Assembly: GCA_010157825.1 (NCBI GenBank)
Contig: VFSE01000175.1
Span: 124,001 to 188,000 of the forward strand
Source: Vickermania ingenoplastis
Lineage: Eukaryota; Euglenozoa; Kinetoplastea; Trypanosomatida; Trypanosomatidae
Length of the DNA stretch: 64,000 nt
Reading direction: 5' to 3'
Shown here piece by piece: positions 45,501 through 57,749 of this stretch. How positions within the stretch are numbered: position 1 is the stretch's first letter; every line of letters starts with the position of its first letter. A model generated the notes under the pieces. That model saw only the letters and a list, made by a program, of their open reading frames with translations, was not told the origin of the DNA and did not search any database. Position numbers and translations under genes: made by a program.

Positions 45501-48500
45501 CCTCCTACTACAACCGCTGTGGCGGCTGCGGCCGGGCCTTCGATCAACTCCTCTACAGCTCACATTCTGTCCCCCGCCACCACCCAGGATAATTATGGGC
45601 TCTTCCCTAATCTGTCCCCCGTTCCCATATGGAGTGGCGCCGAGTCTTTCATCACAGATCCCAGCGTGAGCCCGGCAAACTTGCTGTGCGTTGGTTCCAC
45701 TGTCATACGCACGCCAGCCTCCTCCTTCCCCAGCCTCCCATTCCGTCCATCCTCCGAGGCGCGGCGCACGATACAGACCGACAGTATTCCTGCTCCGCCA
45801 CAAGAAAAATCCAATCGGCACTATGGACCCACTCAAGGCCTTCCGCGGACCCCAGCGGCGCCACTGTGGGGCGGAAACGACAACTCAGAGACGTCCTTCT
45901 GCAAGAGTTCAAACAAACCGCGGTCCCACACCTGCGTTACAAGAGAGTCCTTGAGTGCGGAATGTGTGTTAAACTTTTCCACACTAGCCGAACGCGGGCT
46001 AGAAATAAACGACATCAAGATCGATATCTTGAAGATGCGCCTACTCCTGCTGAATGGGATCGAAAGTGTGGACGTCGACGAGAACGTCACATGCGATGTA
46101 CTCGTCAACGACCTCCTAATGTTAATGGTGGTGCAGCAGATCATTATGCAGCAGGAGCGGTGTCACGAAAGCTGGGTCTCGTACGCCGTGTTTTTAACAT
46201 CGACAAGCTCCTATCTCATTCTCGACCTCGTCCCGTCGGATCGCATTCCTCAGGGTGAAGTAGCCCATAAGGAGTATCACAAGACCATCTCGGAGCACTA
46301 CCAGAAGTTCCAATTGTCACCGCAGAGTGCCCTTCCTGCAATGTGCGGCGATGGGAAGCACCAAGGTGTCCGGGACCGGACCCGATGGATCAACGATGTG
46401 ATTGGATTCACTCTTGTGGACCCCCAAAGCAGCAGTTCCTTCCACTTTTCTGCGAACATGGACCTGGGGAGCCTGGATCAACTGCTTACCCGCCCCAATA
46501 GCCTTCAGGGGCAGAGTGCAGATCCTGGAACTAGCTACAGTGGTACCTCTGGGGGTGGGGGTGGGGGTGGAGGAGAAGAGGCCGGTAGTCCGTCCTGCGA
46601 GGGCAGCAGTGGCGGCGGTGTGTCCACCGCAACAGGGGTGGATCTACCGGTTGCCGAAGTCTGGGCCACGCAGGTGGGAACGAGCAACGGAGAAAAGGCT
46701 ATGCTGCATCCTAAGTGGTACCTGAGTGAGCAACTCCGGCACATGATAAGAAAACTGGAGCCGCTGTGGCCCTCACGGGGTCAGGGGCTGCAACAATCGC
46801 CTTTCCCTTCGCTACAACGGACAAGCTGGAACTGCTGAGGGCTCCGGATTGTTCATCAACCCCTCTCTGTCATCGCCGATCTCGGGATTGTCACCGTGAA
46901 TCAAATGGCAGAGGACGCCAGGTTGATCCATTTATCTCAGCAGCAGGAAACAGCGAGGAGGTCCACCATTGTGAATTTTGGCTATGGCTCTGCCGCAGCC
47001 ACATACCAACAAGCGCTCGCCAAAGGGCTGTTTGGCAATGGTCTGGAGGAGCTGGCACTCACTTCCGCTGAATCAAAAGTTTGCTCTCTTCCAGAGGAAC
47101 ACACGCCGTCCTCGGAGAACCATAAGCAGCATAACAGCGTATTGGAGTACGACGATAACATGCACCGGTCAACAGCTCACACCTCTGCCCGGTTAAGCCC
47201 TGCGCACCTCGGTTCTGAAGCGCATCACATGCATCTGGCCCCAGCACTTTCCGTGGACTCCGAAAGTTTCTCTGAGGGGCCTTATATGGAAGGTAAGACC
47301 TCGCCCAGGAACTACATTGCAAGGAATGCGTTAGACGATGATTCTTCAGAGAACAGTGTGGAAGACGATCCGAACAACCCACTTCTGCACCCCGATCCGA
47401 CCTTTGTACCCGAAAGTGTGGCCGACGAAGACTACGTCGCTCCTGCGTCTTCCATATCGTCCTCCGAGTCGCTGTCGACTGGGGCAAACCCTCACCTCCT
47501 CGACCTCACCAGCTACCAAGCGCTCGTCGCGGATGCCAACATCAGTGTTGCAGACATGGGCTTGCTGCACCCACACTCAAGGAGTCGTGTGGAGTGCCCC
47601 TATTTCCGCATCTTGATACTCTACGTCTCGCCCTGCATGGATTTGGTCCAGTGGCTGATCTCGTTGGGTCATAGCGTTGCCTTCATGTCTTATGTTCCAC
47701 AGATCTTGAACGTTCTTCGGTGTGGCGTTGGGGAATATGATGTGCTGTGTATCGAATGGAACCGGAAGGTCGTCACCCAGGAAGTGCTAGATCTCTTACA
47801 AAAGCAGCTAAAGGACGAGTCCTTCTCCACCCCCATTATGTACTGCATGGTGGAGCCCGGCCTCAATTCAGAGAGCGATCCGCCCCCTATCCCGTCGGAG
47901 ACACGCCCTCCGCTGCCCCTCTCGGTCCACCCAAAGTTTGTCATGCTCGGGTCCACGATGATGGAGGCAACCGTATCACGGCGCTCGTTCATACGTGCGG
48001 AGGTTCGTTTGGGCCGCATATTAAAGGATCTTCGTGGAGATCAGACTGTAGTGTACCAGGTTACCCGAAGGATTGGCAGCGGTGGCTTTGGTGACGTCTA
48101 TGAAGTTATGTTCTACGCTTCCAAAGGCCGTCTTGCCATGAAGCGCATTCCCCTTGGGGTCATCACCGCGGGGCGTCTGGAATACCTCTACAAGGAGGTT
48201 GCTATCATGCGGGAGATGGATCATCGAAACATTGTCCAGCTGTCGCACATCACCTGTGATAAGAACTTTCTCTCCATCTTTATGGAACTTTGCGAGTGTA
48301 CGATGCAGGACATCATGGACGCTGGTTTCACAGAGCATCACGCTCCCACAGGGGCCACCCTCCTCCGGTACCTAAAGCCCGCTACATCCCCCGGGTGCTG
48401 GCACCAGCAGCCCGACACATTCGGGCACAAGGTTCAATTTCAAGGGAGTAGCTCCGCCTCGTATCACTCTCAACCGAAGCTATCCTCCGTCATTGTTCCA

Positions 48501-49484
48501 TCAAAGGAGCACACCGCCAGCAACTCCTTCTTGCGCGTTGACGCTTCCCTCATCATCCGCGATGTCGTCAGCGCTGTGAAATATTTGCACTCTTATGATA
48601 TTGTTCATCGAGATATCAAGCCGCAGAACATTCTATTTCTGGACGGCGTAGCGAAGCTGGCGGACTTTGGTAGCGCTACCACCGTGAGCGGTACTCAAGG
48701 ATCGCTGCACACAATGAAGGGGACGGTGCCGTACATGGCCCCCGAGGTGTTCCTGGGCGAAGCATATCGCAAGTCGTGTGATATCTGGTCCCTCGGCATT
48801 CTCTTTGCGGAGCTGTTCGGCCTCCACCTCGCACACTTCTCCCTGCTGCACCTCCCCGCCCTGCAGGAGTTCTACAAGGGACTGAGCATGGAGGAAAGCA
48901 TGCCGGTGGTGGCCACCAATTACGTTTCCACATCCTTTAAGCAGCATTTTCCCAACGATTTTTTTGAAAAGGTCAAAGCCATTTATAAGGAAGCGAGGGA
49001 GACGGCGCTAAAGGAGCAGCTGCTCTCGGTTGGCCCCACTCAGGCTTTTTCTGTGGCCTTTGGGGAATCCGGTCAATCTCTGGGCTCGACGGCCAACTCC
49101 AGGGATCAGGGAAACACCACACTGCCTCTCTCCCTCTACAAGTCCAGCCCATCGACTTCTAGTGTACCTCGGACCATCTATATGATCGAAGTGGACGTGA
49201 AGTCTATGACTTGTCAAAGCTCGCAGCACAAACTTCCATCTTCTCTCATTGAGCTCTTCGAGAGCACATTTCATCGCTGTGGGAAAAAGCGAATTACAGC
49301 GGATGACCTCCTGGAGCACGCCATAGCGAATGATCGAACCTGGCTGCAGAAAATGTTTGTGGAAGTGCAGCAGCTTTATCTTAGTGTAGGTCTCACGAAA
49401 GAGAGGGAGGACGAGGAGAAGATGGAGAATTTAAGTTTTTCCTTGGAGGACTCCTGTTCGGGCTCCGGAGACGATGCCTTATAG
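42551..49484 (+). CDS. Array copy D: pseudo-hybrid-histidine-kinase / MAPKKK fusion (four frame breaks)
   Basis: About 2,310 codons from ATG 42551. The start is chosen because it gives MEALCQLWPNAAILQCTTALL, the array's N-terminal motif; this frame stops at 42665-42667 and the protein resumes in frame 1. Frames: 2, then 1 to about 44090, then 3, then 2 for about 30 codons from 46751, then 3 from about 46845 to the TAG at 49482-49484. The last pair fits one missing A at 46751-46754 and one extra C at 46844-46845, which flank the conserved GAAVALTGSGAATIAFPF block. Approximate residues: LQGYLPSSRLSEYL domain 238-330; PAS-like 732-905 (ENSNAAAERLLEL); HATPase-like 1153-1258 (DVLVNDLLMLMVVQQI); receiver-like 1680-1770; kinase 1835-2280. 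This is the most diverged copy at protein level, and a poly-Gly run lies at about 46551-46575. Confidence 0.82.
47600..49390 (+). other. Copy D receiver-like plus MAPKKK-type kinase module
   Basis: Receiver-like part: FRILILYVSPCMDLVQWL, then YDVLCIEW with Glu at 47754-47756 and TPIMYCM. Kinase: GSGGFGDVYE after Tyr 48054, Lys at 48141, HRD Asp at 48612, DFG Asp at 48663, GTVPYMAPE. The frame is continuous throughout. The hinge insert is about 70 residues. The protein ends in SGSGDDAL. Confidence 0.87.
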
Positions 49485-49654
49485 TGTAGTGTGCTAGCTA
49501 TGCAGTCGACGAATTGGACTCTTTGCTATGTGTAATAAAAATCATTTAGAAAAAGGGGGTTTTCCGTTCATTCTTCTTTTTCACTGTTCTTCTGAAGTGA
49601 ATGATTCGTTCCAGGATTATCGAAGGAACTACAGATACATTTAAGCTTTGTGAT

Positions 49655-49687
<33 letters not shown>

Positions 49688-50707
49688 TTTAATTTGATTG
49701 TATTTTTTGATTGTTTGTTTGTTTGATTCCTGTTCTCCTACCCTTATCGTTCGTGGGATGGATGAGATTTACTCCCTTTTTGGGATACGCCAGCGGAGAA
49801 AGTACCTACCTCCTTACTTGCTGGACATGATTACTTACCCTCTCACCCTCTGGAACCCTAACCGCATATCTCCAGATATATGAAAGGGCGGGGTGGGAGG
49901 GGGGGAAATCTGTACGTTCTTTATGTGTATGGTCGCGGTTGTAGGACAGCAATGCATCCTGTTCTGAGGAGTGTTTGGGAGTGTATTTCTGTTGTTCGTA
50001 TTGTACTTCACTTTTTGTTGTTGTTATTTTTGTGCGTTGGACACCTGATCTATTGTTCTTCCTCAAAGCCTTTTCGCCACTCCCTTAAAGGCAGATATGT
50101 AGTTGACCCTAGTACAACTGTATTATTATTATTATTATTATTATTTCCAGTGAAAAGGAGCAGCAGTGCTTACGAAGTGCATTTATGCTGCGTGTGGTTC
50201 ATCACTTCCCGGAAGGTTGGGCTTTCTCCCTTGCTTTCAACGGGAAACATGATTTATTATTATTATTAATTATTATTGCATTTATTTATTAAGGAGGTGT
50301 ATTGAAAGCAGAAGAAAAGAAAAGAAATAAAAAATCTAAATTTCACCCCGCATTCGAAAGTGGCTTTTGACATTCATTTTTTTTTTTCGTTTGTTTGTTT
50401 GTTTGCTATTATTATTATTATTATTTATTTATTTATTTTTTAATTCATGCCACAGTATTCGTATTTATGTTTACCCCTTTGTTTTGCTTTCCCCTTCCAT
50501 TTCGGTCTTACGTCATTCTCTTAGCTCAGCCCGTTGAGTAGTTCTATAAAATAACAAATAAAATAAATAGAAATATATTTATATATATATACATAGAAAT
50601 ATATTTTGGTTATTGGAATCTTATCATTTGCTTATCATGGGTTTCCTTGTAGCTGTCTCACATCGATGCTTGTATCTCTTCTCTCTCCTCTCTCTCTTTT
50701 CATATTA

Positions 50708-50752
50708 TGTTATTATTATTATTATTATTATTGTTGTTGTTGTTGTTGTTGT
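50708..50752. repeat. Joined (TTA)n and (TTG)n microsatellite
   Basis: A TTA run passes directly into a TTG run. Confidence 0.88.
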
Positions 50753-51339
50753 ATATGGTGGTTATATAATATGGTGCTTTGGATTCTTGTGCAGCGTAGT
50801 GTGAATCCAGTAAGCGATTGTAGTTTATACTTTGTAAACGTTCTTCGACGTCGATACTCACCTTCTGTTCCACCCTCTGTGCCCACTTCCAGGCCTTTCT
50901 GTTTTATTTCAGTGTCTTCGGTAGTTTCTGAGGGATTGTGGCATCTCTTCTTGGTTTACCGCACCACACACTATTCTACTTCCCCTATTATACTTCCCCT
51001 TTTGAACATCTTTTTGCTCACTGAACTACTGCAGAAGTGTGAGACAGTTGTTGTTTTTCCAGTTGGAACACTTTCCCCATTCCCTCAGCTAACTCTCCTC
51101 AGTGCTTTCTTCATCTGATCAGGCTGTTTTTGGTGTTATCATTTGTTTTATTTTGGGTTTTTTTTTCTTCATTTTTTTTTTGTGTGTTTGTTTGACGTTC
51201 AACGTATTTGCTTTCTTTTCGCATTCTTTTACACAAACACACAGCCACTTACTCACACTCAAAAATTTGTTTGTGTTTACTATCCTATTTTTGTTGGTGG
51301 TGGTCGTTGTTGTTCCACACCTCATTAACGCCTATTGTA

Positions 51340-51365
51340 TCTCTCCTTTCTCTTCCACCTCTCAG
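51340..51365 (+). promoter_or_regulatory. Predicted spliced-leader acceptor of array copy E
   Basis: A C/T tract of about 23 bases (from 51341) ends in AG at 51364-51365. No ATG occurs between it and ATG 51481, leaving a 115-nt leader. Confidence 0.5.
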
Positions 51366-51480
51366 TAATCCACATTATACACTGGTTGAACCGTCATTCT
51401 CTATTTGGATCTCTCGATAGTGCTTCTTTGTGTGCTCCTATCGCAGCACAACATCTGCAAAGACAACACAAAGGAAGCAA

Positions 51481-54400
51481 ATGGCGCACACCAAACATAG
51501 GAACGACTACGCTCTTCTCGCGCTCTCCTCATCACACAGCGGGATCAACCCCCCTATCACCACACCAACACATCATGACCTGTGCCATCTCTGGCCCGCC
51601 ACAGCCGTGCTGTGCTACGCAGCACATTATTTCCGTCCATCCACCAACACCACCTTCGTGCCCACGACGCCATATTTCACCTATCCAACACCGCCCCCTT
51701 ACACAAATCCGCTCCAATCCGACAAGGACAATGACGACGACAGTTACACAAACACTGACACACCCCTCTTCCGCACCATTAGCGCACCTCGTTCTCAGGC
51801 AGGCAACCACATCAGTGGAACTTCTTTTATTTCCATGGATCCCACAACCGATGAAGACCTGCTCAACTTTCCTAGCGACTCCCCCCAGCTGATCACCGTC
51901 GACACCGCCGACACCGTTCGCACTCCCACCCCGTCCATCGAGCCGCACCAACGCCTCGCGGCAGACATCGTCGCCGCCCACTTCCTCAGCAAGTCCGTTC
52001 AGACGCTGGACCGCACCTTTTCACTCCTGCAGAGCGCGGCGCAGCTAGCGCCGGCGGGGGACGAGGAGACAGAACGAGAAGCACAGCGCGCACTGCGCAG
52101 CGCGTTGGAGACGTGGGAGCGGCTGCAGGGCTGCCTGCCCTCGACGCGGCTCAGCGACTAGCGATGGGCGGTGGGCACGGCAGCGATGCGGCGGTAGCGC
52201 TTGCCTCCGAACTGCTGGCAGGTGGAGGACCTGTACCTGCTGTGCGAGTCGGCGCCGGACCTGCGACGGCCGGCGATGTAGAGGAAGTACTGCTCGCGCT
52301 GCAGGGCACGGCGCCCCCCAGCGCCCGCTTCTCTGCGCAGCTGTGCGGCGCGCTGCTGGCGGAGCCGGAGGCGGCGGCCGCCTCTCCCCCTCCCTCTCCC
52401 CCGCGTGCAGCGAAGACCCCCGCTGCGAAGGGCATGCTGCGGCGCTCCGGCTCCGCCACCGGCGTCGCGGCGGAGGCGGACGCCATGCGGCGGCTGCTGC
52501 ACGCCATCGCCGCGCCGCTCGCCCACCCCGTGGCCAGCCACCGCCCTCCGTCGGAGGAGGCCGAGCCGCTCGTCTCAATGCTCAGTATCCCGATGGTCGT
52601 CTGTGCCGTCCCGGAAGCGAAGAAAGTGCCTTCGGTGCCGCCCTTTGCCACGGCCGTCCCGCGCGGCCTGTCGCTCACCTTCGCCTTTGCTTCCATGGCC
52701 ACCGCTGCTCCCGCCACCCCTCCCCCCGCCCCTCAAGACGCCGCGTCCAACACCCTCAGCGGTGCCCCGGCCGTGGAGCGCGCCAACGCGTCGGCTGAAT
52801 GGCTGTTGGGCCTGCAGGAGGGCGAGGGCCTGTCGCGGTTCCGCTTCTTTGCCCCTGTGGAGGGCGGCAGTGACGATACGGAGGAGGCGTGCGGCTCGGT
52901 GGCCTGGTTCCACGCCATCGCCGCAGCGCTGCCGCAGCAGGACGGCCCCGCGGCGGCGGTGGAGTGGCTGCGCGCCCACGCCGGTCTCGACGAGGTGCTC
53001 GTAACGAGGCACCCCGGAGACGAGAAGGAGGACCTGCTGGCAGCCGTCGCGCGCTGCGCCGCCTCGCCCGGCTGCAGCGACGCCCCCGCGGCCCCGTGGC
53101 TCGGCGTCCCCTGCGCCGGGGCACCGCTGGTGGTGCACGACGTATCCACCGGCGCCTTCTACGGCGTCGATGCCTACACGTCGACGTCTTCTAACAACCA
53201 TACGATGAAGGAGTCCTCTAGTGGAGACGGAAAAAGGAGCTGCTTTGCTGTTCTCTTTGAGTACTTGCTGTCTGCTCCTGGTGTGGGTTCGCCGTCCTCT
53301 CTGTGGGACCGATCCGCTGGAATTGGTCTGAAGGACAGTGCAGCAGATGATACGACGGACTGGATCGAGGTGACCCCTCCAGAGCTGCTGAAAAGCGATC
53401 ATGCCATGCCGCGGGAAGGCACGATGGCCGGAGGTAGCTCCCACAGCGGTACCCAGAACGCACTCATCATATACCATCAGCAAACCACTTCGGAATCTAA
53501 CATACCTTCGATTTCCAGCGCCTCTCACGATCCATCCGATACATCCGAGTTTGCCCTGGCAGATCAGCAAGAAACTCGGGCAGAATTCCCCCAAAGTGTA
53601 GGCAGCTTTGGCGCTCAAATAGTGGAGATGAATCAGGCATATTGCGGTCCCTTCTCCAGTGAGCACTTGATACAGCAGGCGGATTCTACCAGCAGAACCC
53701 CACTTCCAGACCCAGCGAAGGCTAGTGTTACCTCTTCTTCCTGCGCCACTCTACTCGGCGCCAACTCGCTAACAGACATCAAAGGGATCCCGACGGCGAA
53801 TCAAATACTTGCAGCCCCGAACAACTTGCCGGCTCCCATTCCTCTGACGGAGGGTGCGGGTGGGGTCCAGGTCATCGGGGAAGGGTCTACGCTCCCCACC
53901 ACATCGACCACGCACCATTTATCCTTAAGCGACCACCCAAAGCGCTCGTTGAATGATATCAGCAAGTCCGTCTCCAACGATTCCCTCTGTCCCGAGGCAG
54001 CGCTGGCACGCGGTCGTGACGTGAACGACGTGAAGCTCTCGTTCCTGCAGCACCGCCTGGGGCTGCAGCGCGGTATCGCCGGAGTGCGGGTGTCGGACGA
54101 TGTCCCCGCGGAGGTGCTGCTGCACGACCTGCTGCTGCTGCTGGTGGTACAGAGTCTGCTGCTGCACGAAGAGAAGAGGCAGCCCCCGCACAAGCTCTGT
54201 GTGTTCGCGTGCCAGTGCGAGATGAACTTAGTGCTGGACCTCGTACCCGTCTCGCGCCTCCCGCAGGATGACGAGGGCCTCCATGAGTACCTAGAGAAGA
54301 TCCAGATGTACTACCGCCAGCGCCAGGCAGAGCACAAGCAGCTCTTCCCCTCCTTCGCCTCGACCTCCACCTCCCGCCTTGATCGCCAAGACGATGATAC

Positions 54401-57400
54401 GGCCTCCAAGTGGATCACAACAATCTTTTCCGCTGGTCATCTGTATCCACCCTCATTGCAGCGAACAATGCTCAGCACCGTGCCGAACAAGTCCCTGAGC
54501 AACCGCAGCAGGAAGCACAACAAGAGCCGAAGCCACAGGGAATCTCAGATGGATGGGACAAGCCTCTCTTGTACTAAGGAAGAGCAAGACGGTTTATTGT
54601 CTTCTTCCATGTCAGAAACAATGTACCCCGAGGTGTGGGGGGTGCATGTGGGGAGCACACCTGGAGATCGAGCTGTCGTTCACCCTGGTTGGTATCTGAA
54701 CGATCAAATTCGAGAGATGCTGATTAGTGTGGGGGCTGCTGTGGTGGTAACAGGATCCGGTGCGGCAACGATTGTCTTTCCATTCATTACGCAGGAGCGA
54801 CTGAAGCTTCTGAAGCGCTTCTGCATCGTACATCACCCGCTTGCTGCTGTAGCGGATCTAGGCATCGTTGCCGTAAACCGCCTCGCCGACGACGCGATTT
54901 TGATGCGCTCGGCAGAGAAGGAGGAGATGGAGAAGCGTGCGAGCATCGTGCAGCTCGGGTATGGCCATGCAGCGGCCTCGTATCAGAAGGCGTTGATAAG
55001 GAATGTTTGTATTACTTCAGAGGAGGATCTTAGTACGAGTCCACCACAACTATCTCCCAAGCCCCCCCATTCCAAGCCACCCGGCCGACATCGCCCCGGT
55101 CTACCCCTACCCTCGCTTCCATCCCCGTCAGAGAGGAAGAGCCCCACCGACTCCAGCTTGCTGGTGGCGTGCCGAAGCCCGACGTGTGGGCTTCAGGTGC
55201 CCAAGGGTCTCGGACTGTGCCACTCCTCCTCTCCCACTCAACGGGCTGTCCGTACGGGCAGGATTCGATGCCACCAACACGTCTACCTCTCTCTCCTCCA
55301 ACACAGATGAAGAAGAGGGTGGTAAAAGTCCTGTGCAGAATGCAGTGGGGCCACCGGTCCCATCCCCCTCCTCCCAAGAGACCACCAGCCAAGCATTCCC
55401 CTACTCCCTCACAACGACCACCAGCAGCACGGCAGGGACCCGCACACAGTCCTGCGACAGGCCGTCAACTTCCAGGGGAACGCGAGCGCATCATTCTGGC
55501 GGCCAGGACGGCCTTTCTTTCCATCACGGAGCCCGCCTGCCCCCCGGCGTCGTGGACACGAGTATCTGCAATGAGACAAACGGCAGTGGAACGGTGTACA
55601 ACTGGGAGAACTACCCGCATTCGTTGGTCTCCTCCGAGGATGGGTCATACGGGATGATGCAAACCCCTTCTCCCACTCACAGGCCACGCAGAACGACAGC
55701 GGAGCAGACAATCCCTTCAACAGTACAACACAGCGCACCGGCTCCTCCTCCGCCTACGATACGCGTCAATTAAACTCCTTCACGCCTCACCCGAATGTCA
55801 GTTATATTGACTTCCACTCTCTCCTAAGAGTAACGTATCCGCTCGGAAGCGCATTGACTACGGTAACTCGAGAGTGGTGCTTTTCTCCACCTTCTCCGCC
55901 GGCGTCGAGCTCCACCAGTGGCTTGTCTCTGTCGGGCACAGTGTCACCTTCTGCTCCACCCATAAGGCCATTAAGAACGCCCTTCACTGCGATATGAGCA
56001 TCTACGACATCGTCATGATCGAGTGGTGCCACGCCACCATGCCTCCGGACATACAGGAGCTTCTTGCCGAGCAGCGCAAAGTGCACTACTACACCCCCAT
56101 TATCTTCTATATCATCGCCGACGAATTAGACGGTGAGACGTCTGAATACTATCCTACTCCCTCTCAGGAACACCCTGCCCTTCCCGCTGATGTCGAACGT
56201 GGCGATATATTCGTTGGTCCCACACTGTTCGACGCCTTGATCCAGCGCCGCATCTATGGAAGAGGAAAGGTTCGTCTCGGCCGCATTCTCAAAGACCTCC
56301 ACGGCGATCATTCGCTCACGTTCCAAATAACGCGGCGCATTGGCGGTGGAGGGTTCGGTGACGTCTACGAGGCTATTTTTTTACGCCTCCAGAGGCCGGT
56401 TGGCAATGAAGCGCATCCCGCTGGGGGTCATCACACTGGAGCGGATGGACTATCTCTACAAGGAAGTCGCCATTATGCGGGAGATGGATCACCGAAACAT
56501 TGTCCAGCTCTCCCACGTCACCTGCGACACCATGTTTCTCAACATCTTTATGGAGCTGTGCGAATACACGCTGGAGTACTTGCTGCAGGAAGGTTTCATT
56601 GAGCAGCAGCAAGAATGTATTCGGCAAACAACGGTGTCGAACAATCCCGTGGCAGCTGCCCCCCTCTCCCCCCACACTCCGCAGCCGCGGCAGGCCGCCT
56701 GGAGGAACCGACAAGGCAGCTACGCCGGCACTCAGATGAGTAACGCCTCGTGGGAGTCCAAGGCCCGGCATGAACTCAGTGCTGCTTCCGGCCGAACCAC
56801 GCTCAGCGGGATCCGTCGCGCTGACGCTTCCCTCATCATCCGCGATGTCGTCAGCGCTGTGAAATATTTGCACTGCTTCGACATCGTCCACCGCGATATC
56901 AAGCCGCAGAACATTCTATTTCTGGACGGCGTAGCGAAGCTGGCGGACTTTGGCAGCGCCACCACCGTGAGCGGTGTGCAGGGAGCTTTGACGGCGATGA
57001 AGGGGACGGTGCCGTACATGGCCCCCGAGGTGTTCCTGAGCGAGCTGTACCGCAAGTCGTGTGATATCTGGTCCCTCGGCATTCTCTTTGCGGAGCTGTT
57101 TGGCCTCCACCTCGCACACTTCTCCCTGCTGCACTTCCCCGCCCTGCAGGAGTTCTACAAGGGACTGAGCATGGAGGAAAGCATGCCGGTGGTGGCCACC
57201 AACTTCATCAACACGGGCTTCAAGAAGCACTTCCCGGACGAGTTCGTCCAGAAAGTAAACGATGCTCTCCACACTGCGACAGAAATTGCTAGGGATGAAC
57301 GCATGCATCTTGTTTCGGATGACATGAAGTGGCGCGATTCCTTCCTGCATAGTATGGCAGTGGCGGGTTTAGGGGATAGTACAGCGCCGCCGCCGCTGCC

Positions 57401-57749
57401 GCCACGGTCCTCGCATCCGAGTAACATGCGAACGCTGGTAGTCGTGGAGGTGGATACGAAGAGTCTTACCTGCCATGTTTCGCAGCACCAACTGCCCGCC
57501 AGTCTGATCGAGCTCTTTGAAAGCACCTTCCATCGGAACCCCGAGAAGCGCATCACAGCGGAGCAGCTCTTGGAGCATCCCATCGCCAACGATCGTGGCT
57601 GGGTGCAGCACATGTATTTGGAGGTATACCAGCTGAACAACCATATCGGCACTGTTGGTGGTGAGTCGGAGGATGGGGAAGAAGATGTGATCGAGCTGTC
57701 CATGTCGAGTGGAGCTGGTAGGAGCAGTGGAGCGGATGACGGATGGTAA
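51481..57749 (+). CDS. Array copy E: pseudo-hybrid-histidine-kinase / MAPKKK fusion, most damaged copy
   Basis: About 2,090 codons from ATG 51481; the N-terminal motif is LCHLWPATAVLCYAA. Compared with F, three length changes fall close together: -4 bases after the codon for Asp in RLSDY (TAG at 52159-52161), -2 bases near 52216, and a 139-base deletion at about 52267 between short tgcg repeats. Because of these, codons at about 52216-52267 are read in a foreign frame without a stop. Further frame changes occur near 55180-55250, near 55650-55710, at a short C run at 55823-55824, and at a T7 run at 56376-56382; in total about seven. Domain order is as in F and B: PAS-like 52790-53270, HATPase-like 54030-54350 and 54690-54910, SYIDFHSLP motif at 55797, receiver-like, kinase. 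It could be a decaying copy or a poorly resolved part of the assembly. Confidence 0.78.
51808..53178 (+). repeat. Conversion-like tract 1 of copy E (partner 59867-61376 in F)
   Basis: The two are nearly identical apart from the 139-base deletion and four small indels in E. Upstream (51481-51807) and downstream (53179-53822) the copies are essentially unrelated at base level. Confidence 0.9.
53823..54442 (+). repeat. Conversion-like tract 2 of copy E (partner 62003-62622 in F)
   Basis: The 620-base tract is ungapped and has few mismatches. It covers the HATPase-like proximal segment. Confidence 0.88.
54623..54995 (+). repeat. Conversion-like tract 3 of copy E (partner 62809-63181 in F)
   Basis: The 373-base tract is ungapped, with perhaps one mismatch. 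It covers the distal HATPase-like segment around TGSGAATIVFPF. Confidence 0.88.
55855..57660 (+). other. Copy E receiver-like plus kinase module (frame break in the N-lobe)
   Basis: Receiver-like part: RVVLFSTFSAG, then YDIVMIEW with Glu at 56021-56023, then TPIIFYIIA. The kinase starts at 56321 in frame 2 with GGGGFGDVYEAIF and continues in frame 3 with FYASRGRLAMKRIP (Lys at 56409). One T too many in the T7 run at 56376-56382 explains the switch. HRD Asp is at 56895, DFG Asp at 56946, and GTVPYMAPE is present. The first Gly-loop position is GGGGFG instead of GSGGFG. The protein ends in GADDGW. Confidence 0.8.

Larger units (their letters stand above)
49485..51480 (+). other. 2.0-kb D-E spacer, AT-rich with microsatellites
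   Basis: No credible gene is seen. It contains TTA/TTTA repeats at 49656-49690, TTA runs at about 50123-50142 and 50250-50275, and a joined (TTA)n(TTG)n run at 50708-50752. A 170-codon open frame across this last repeat encodes runs of Tyr and Cys and is an artefact of it. Confidence 0.62.

Noticed and set aside
50606-51118. 170-codon open frame in the D-E spacer
   Set aside because: Its runs of Tyr and Cys come from TTA and TTG microsatellites. It lacks domain character and its start is not supported.
52575-53666. 363-codon minus-strand open frame across copy E, and similar ones in B and F
   Set aside because: These are mirror frames of GC-rich coding sequence. They recur wherever the same plus-strand tract recurs and have no family features.
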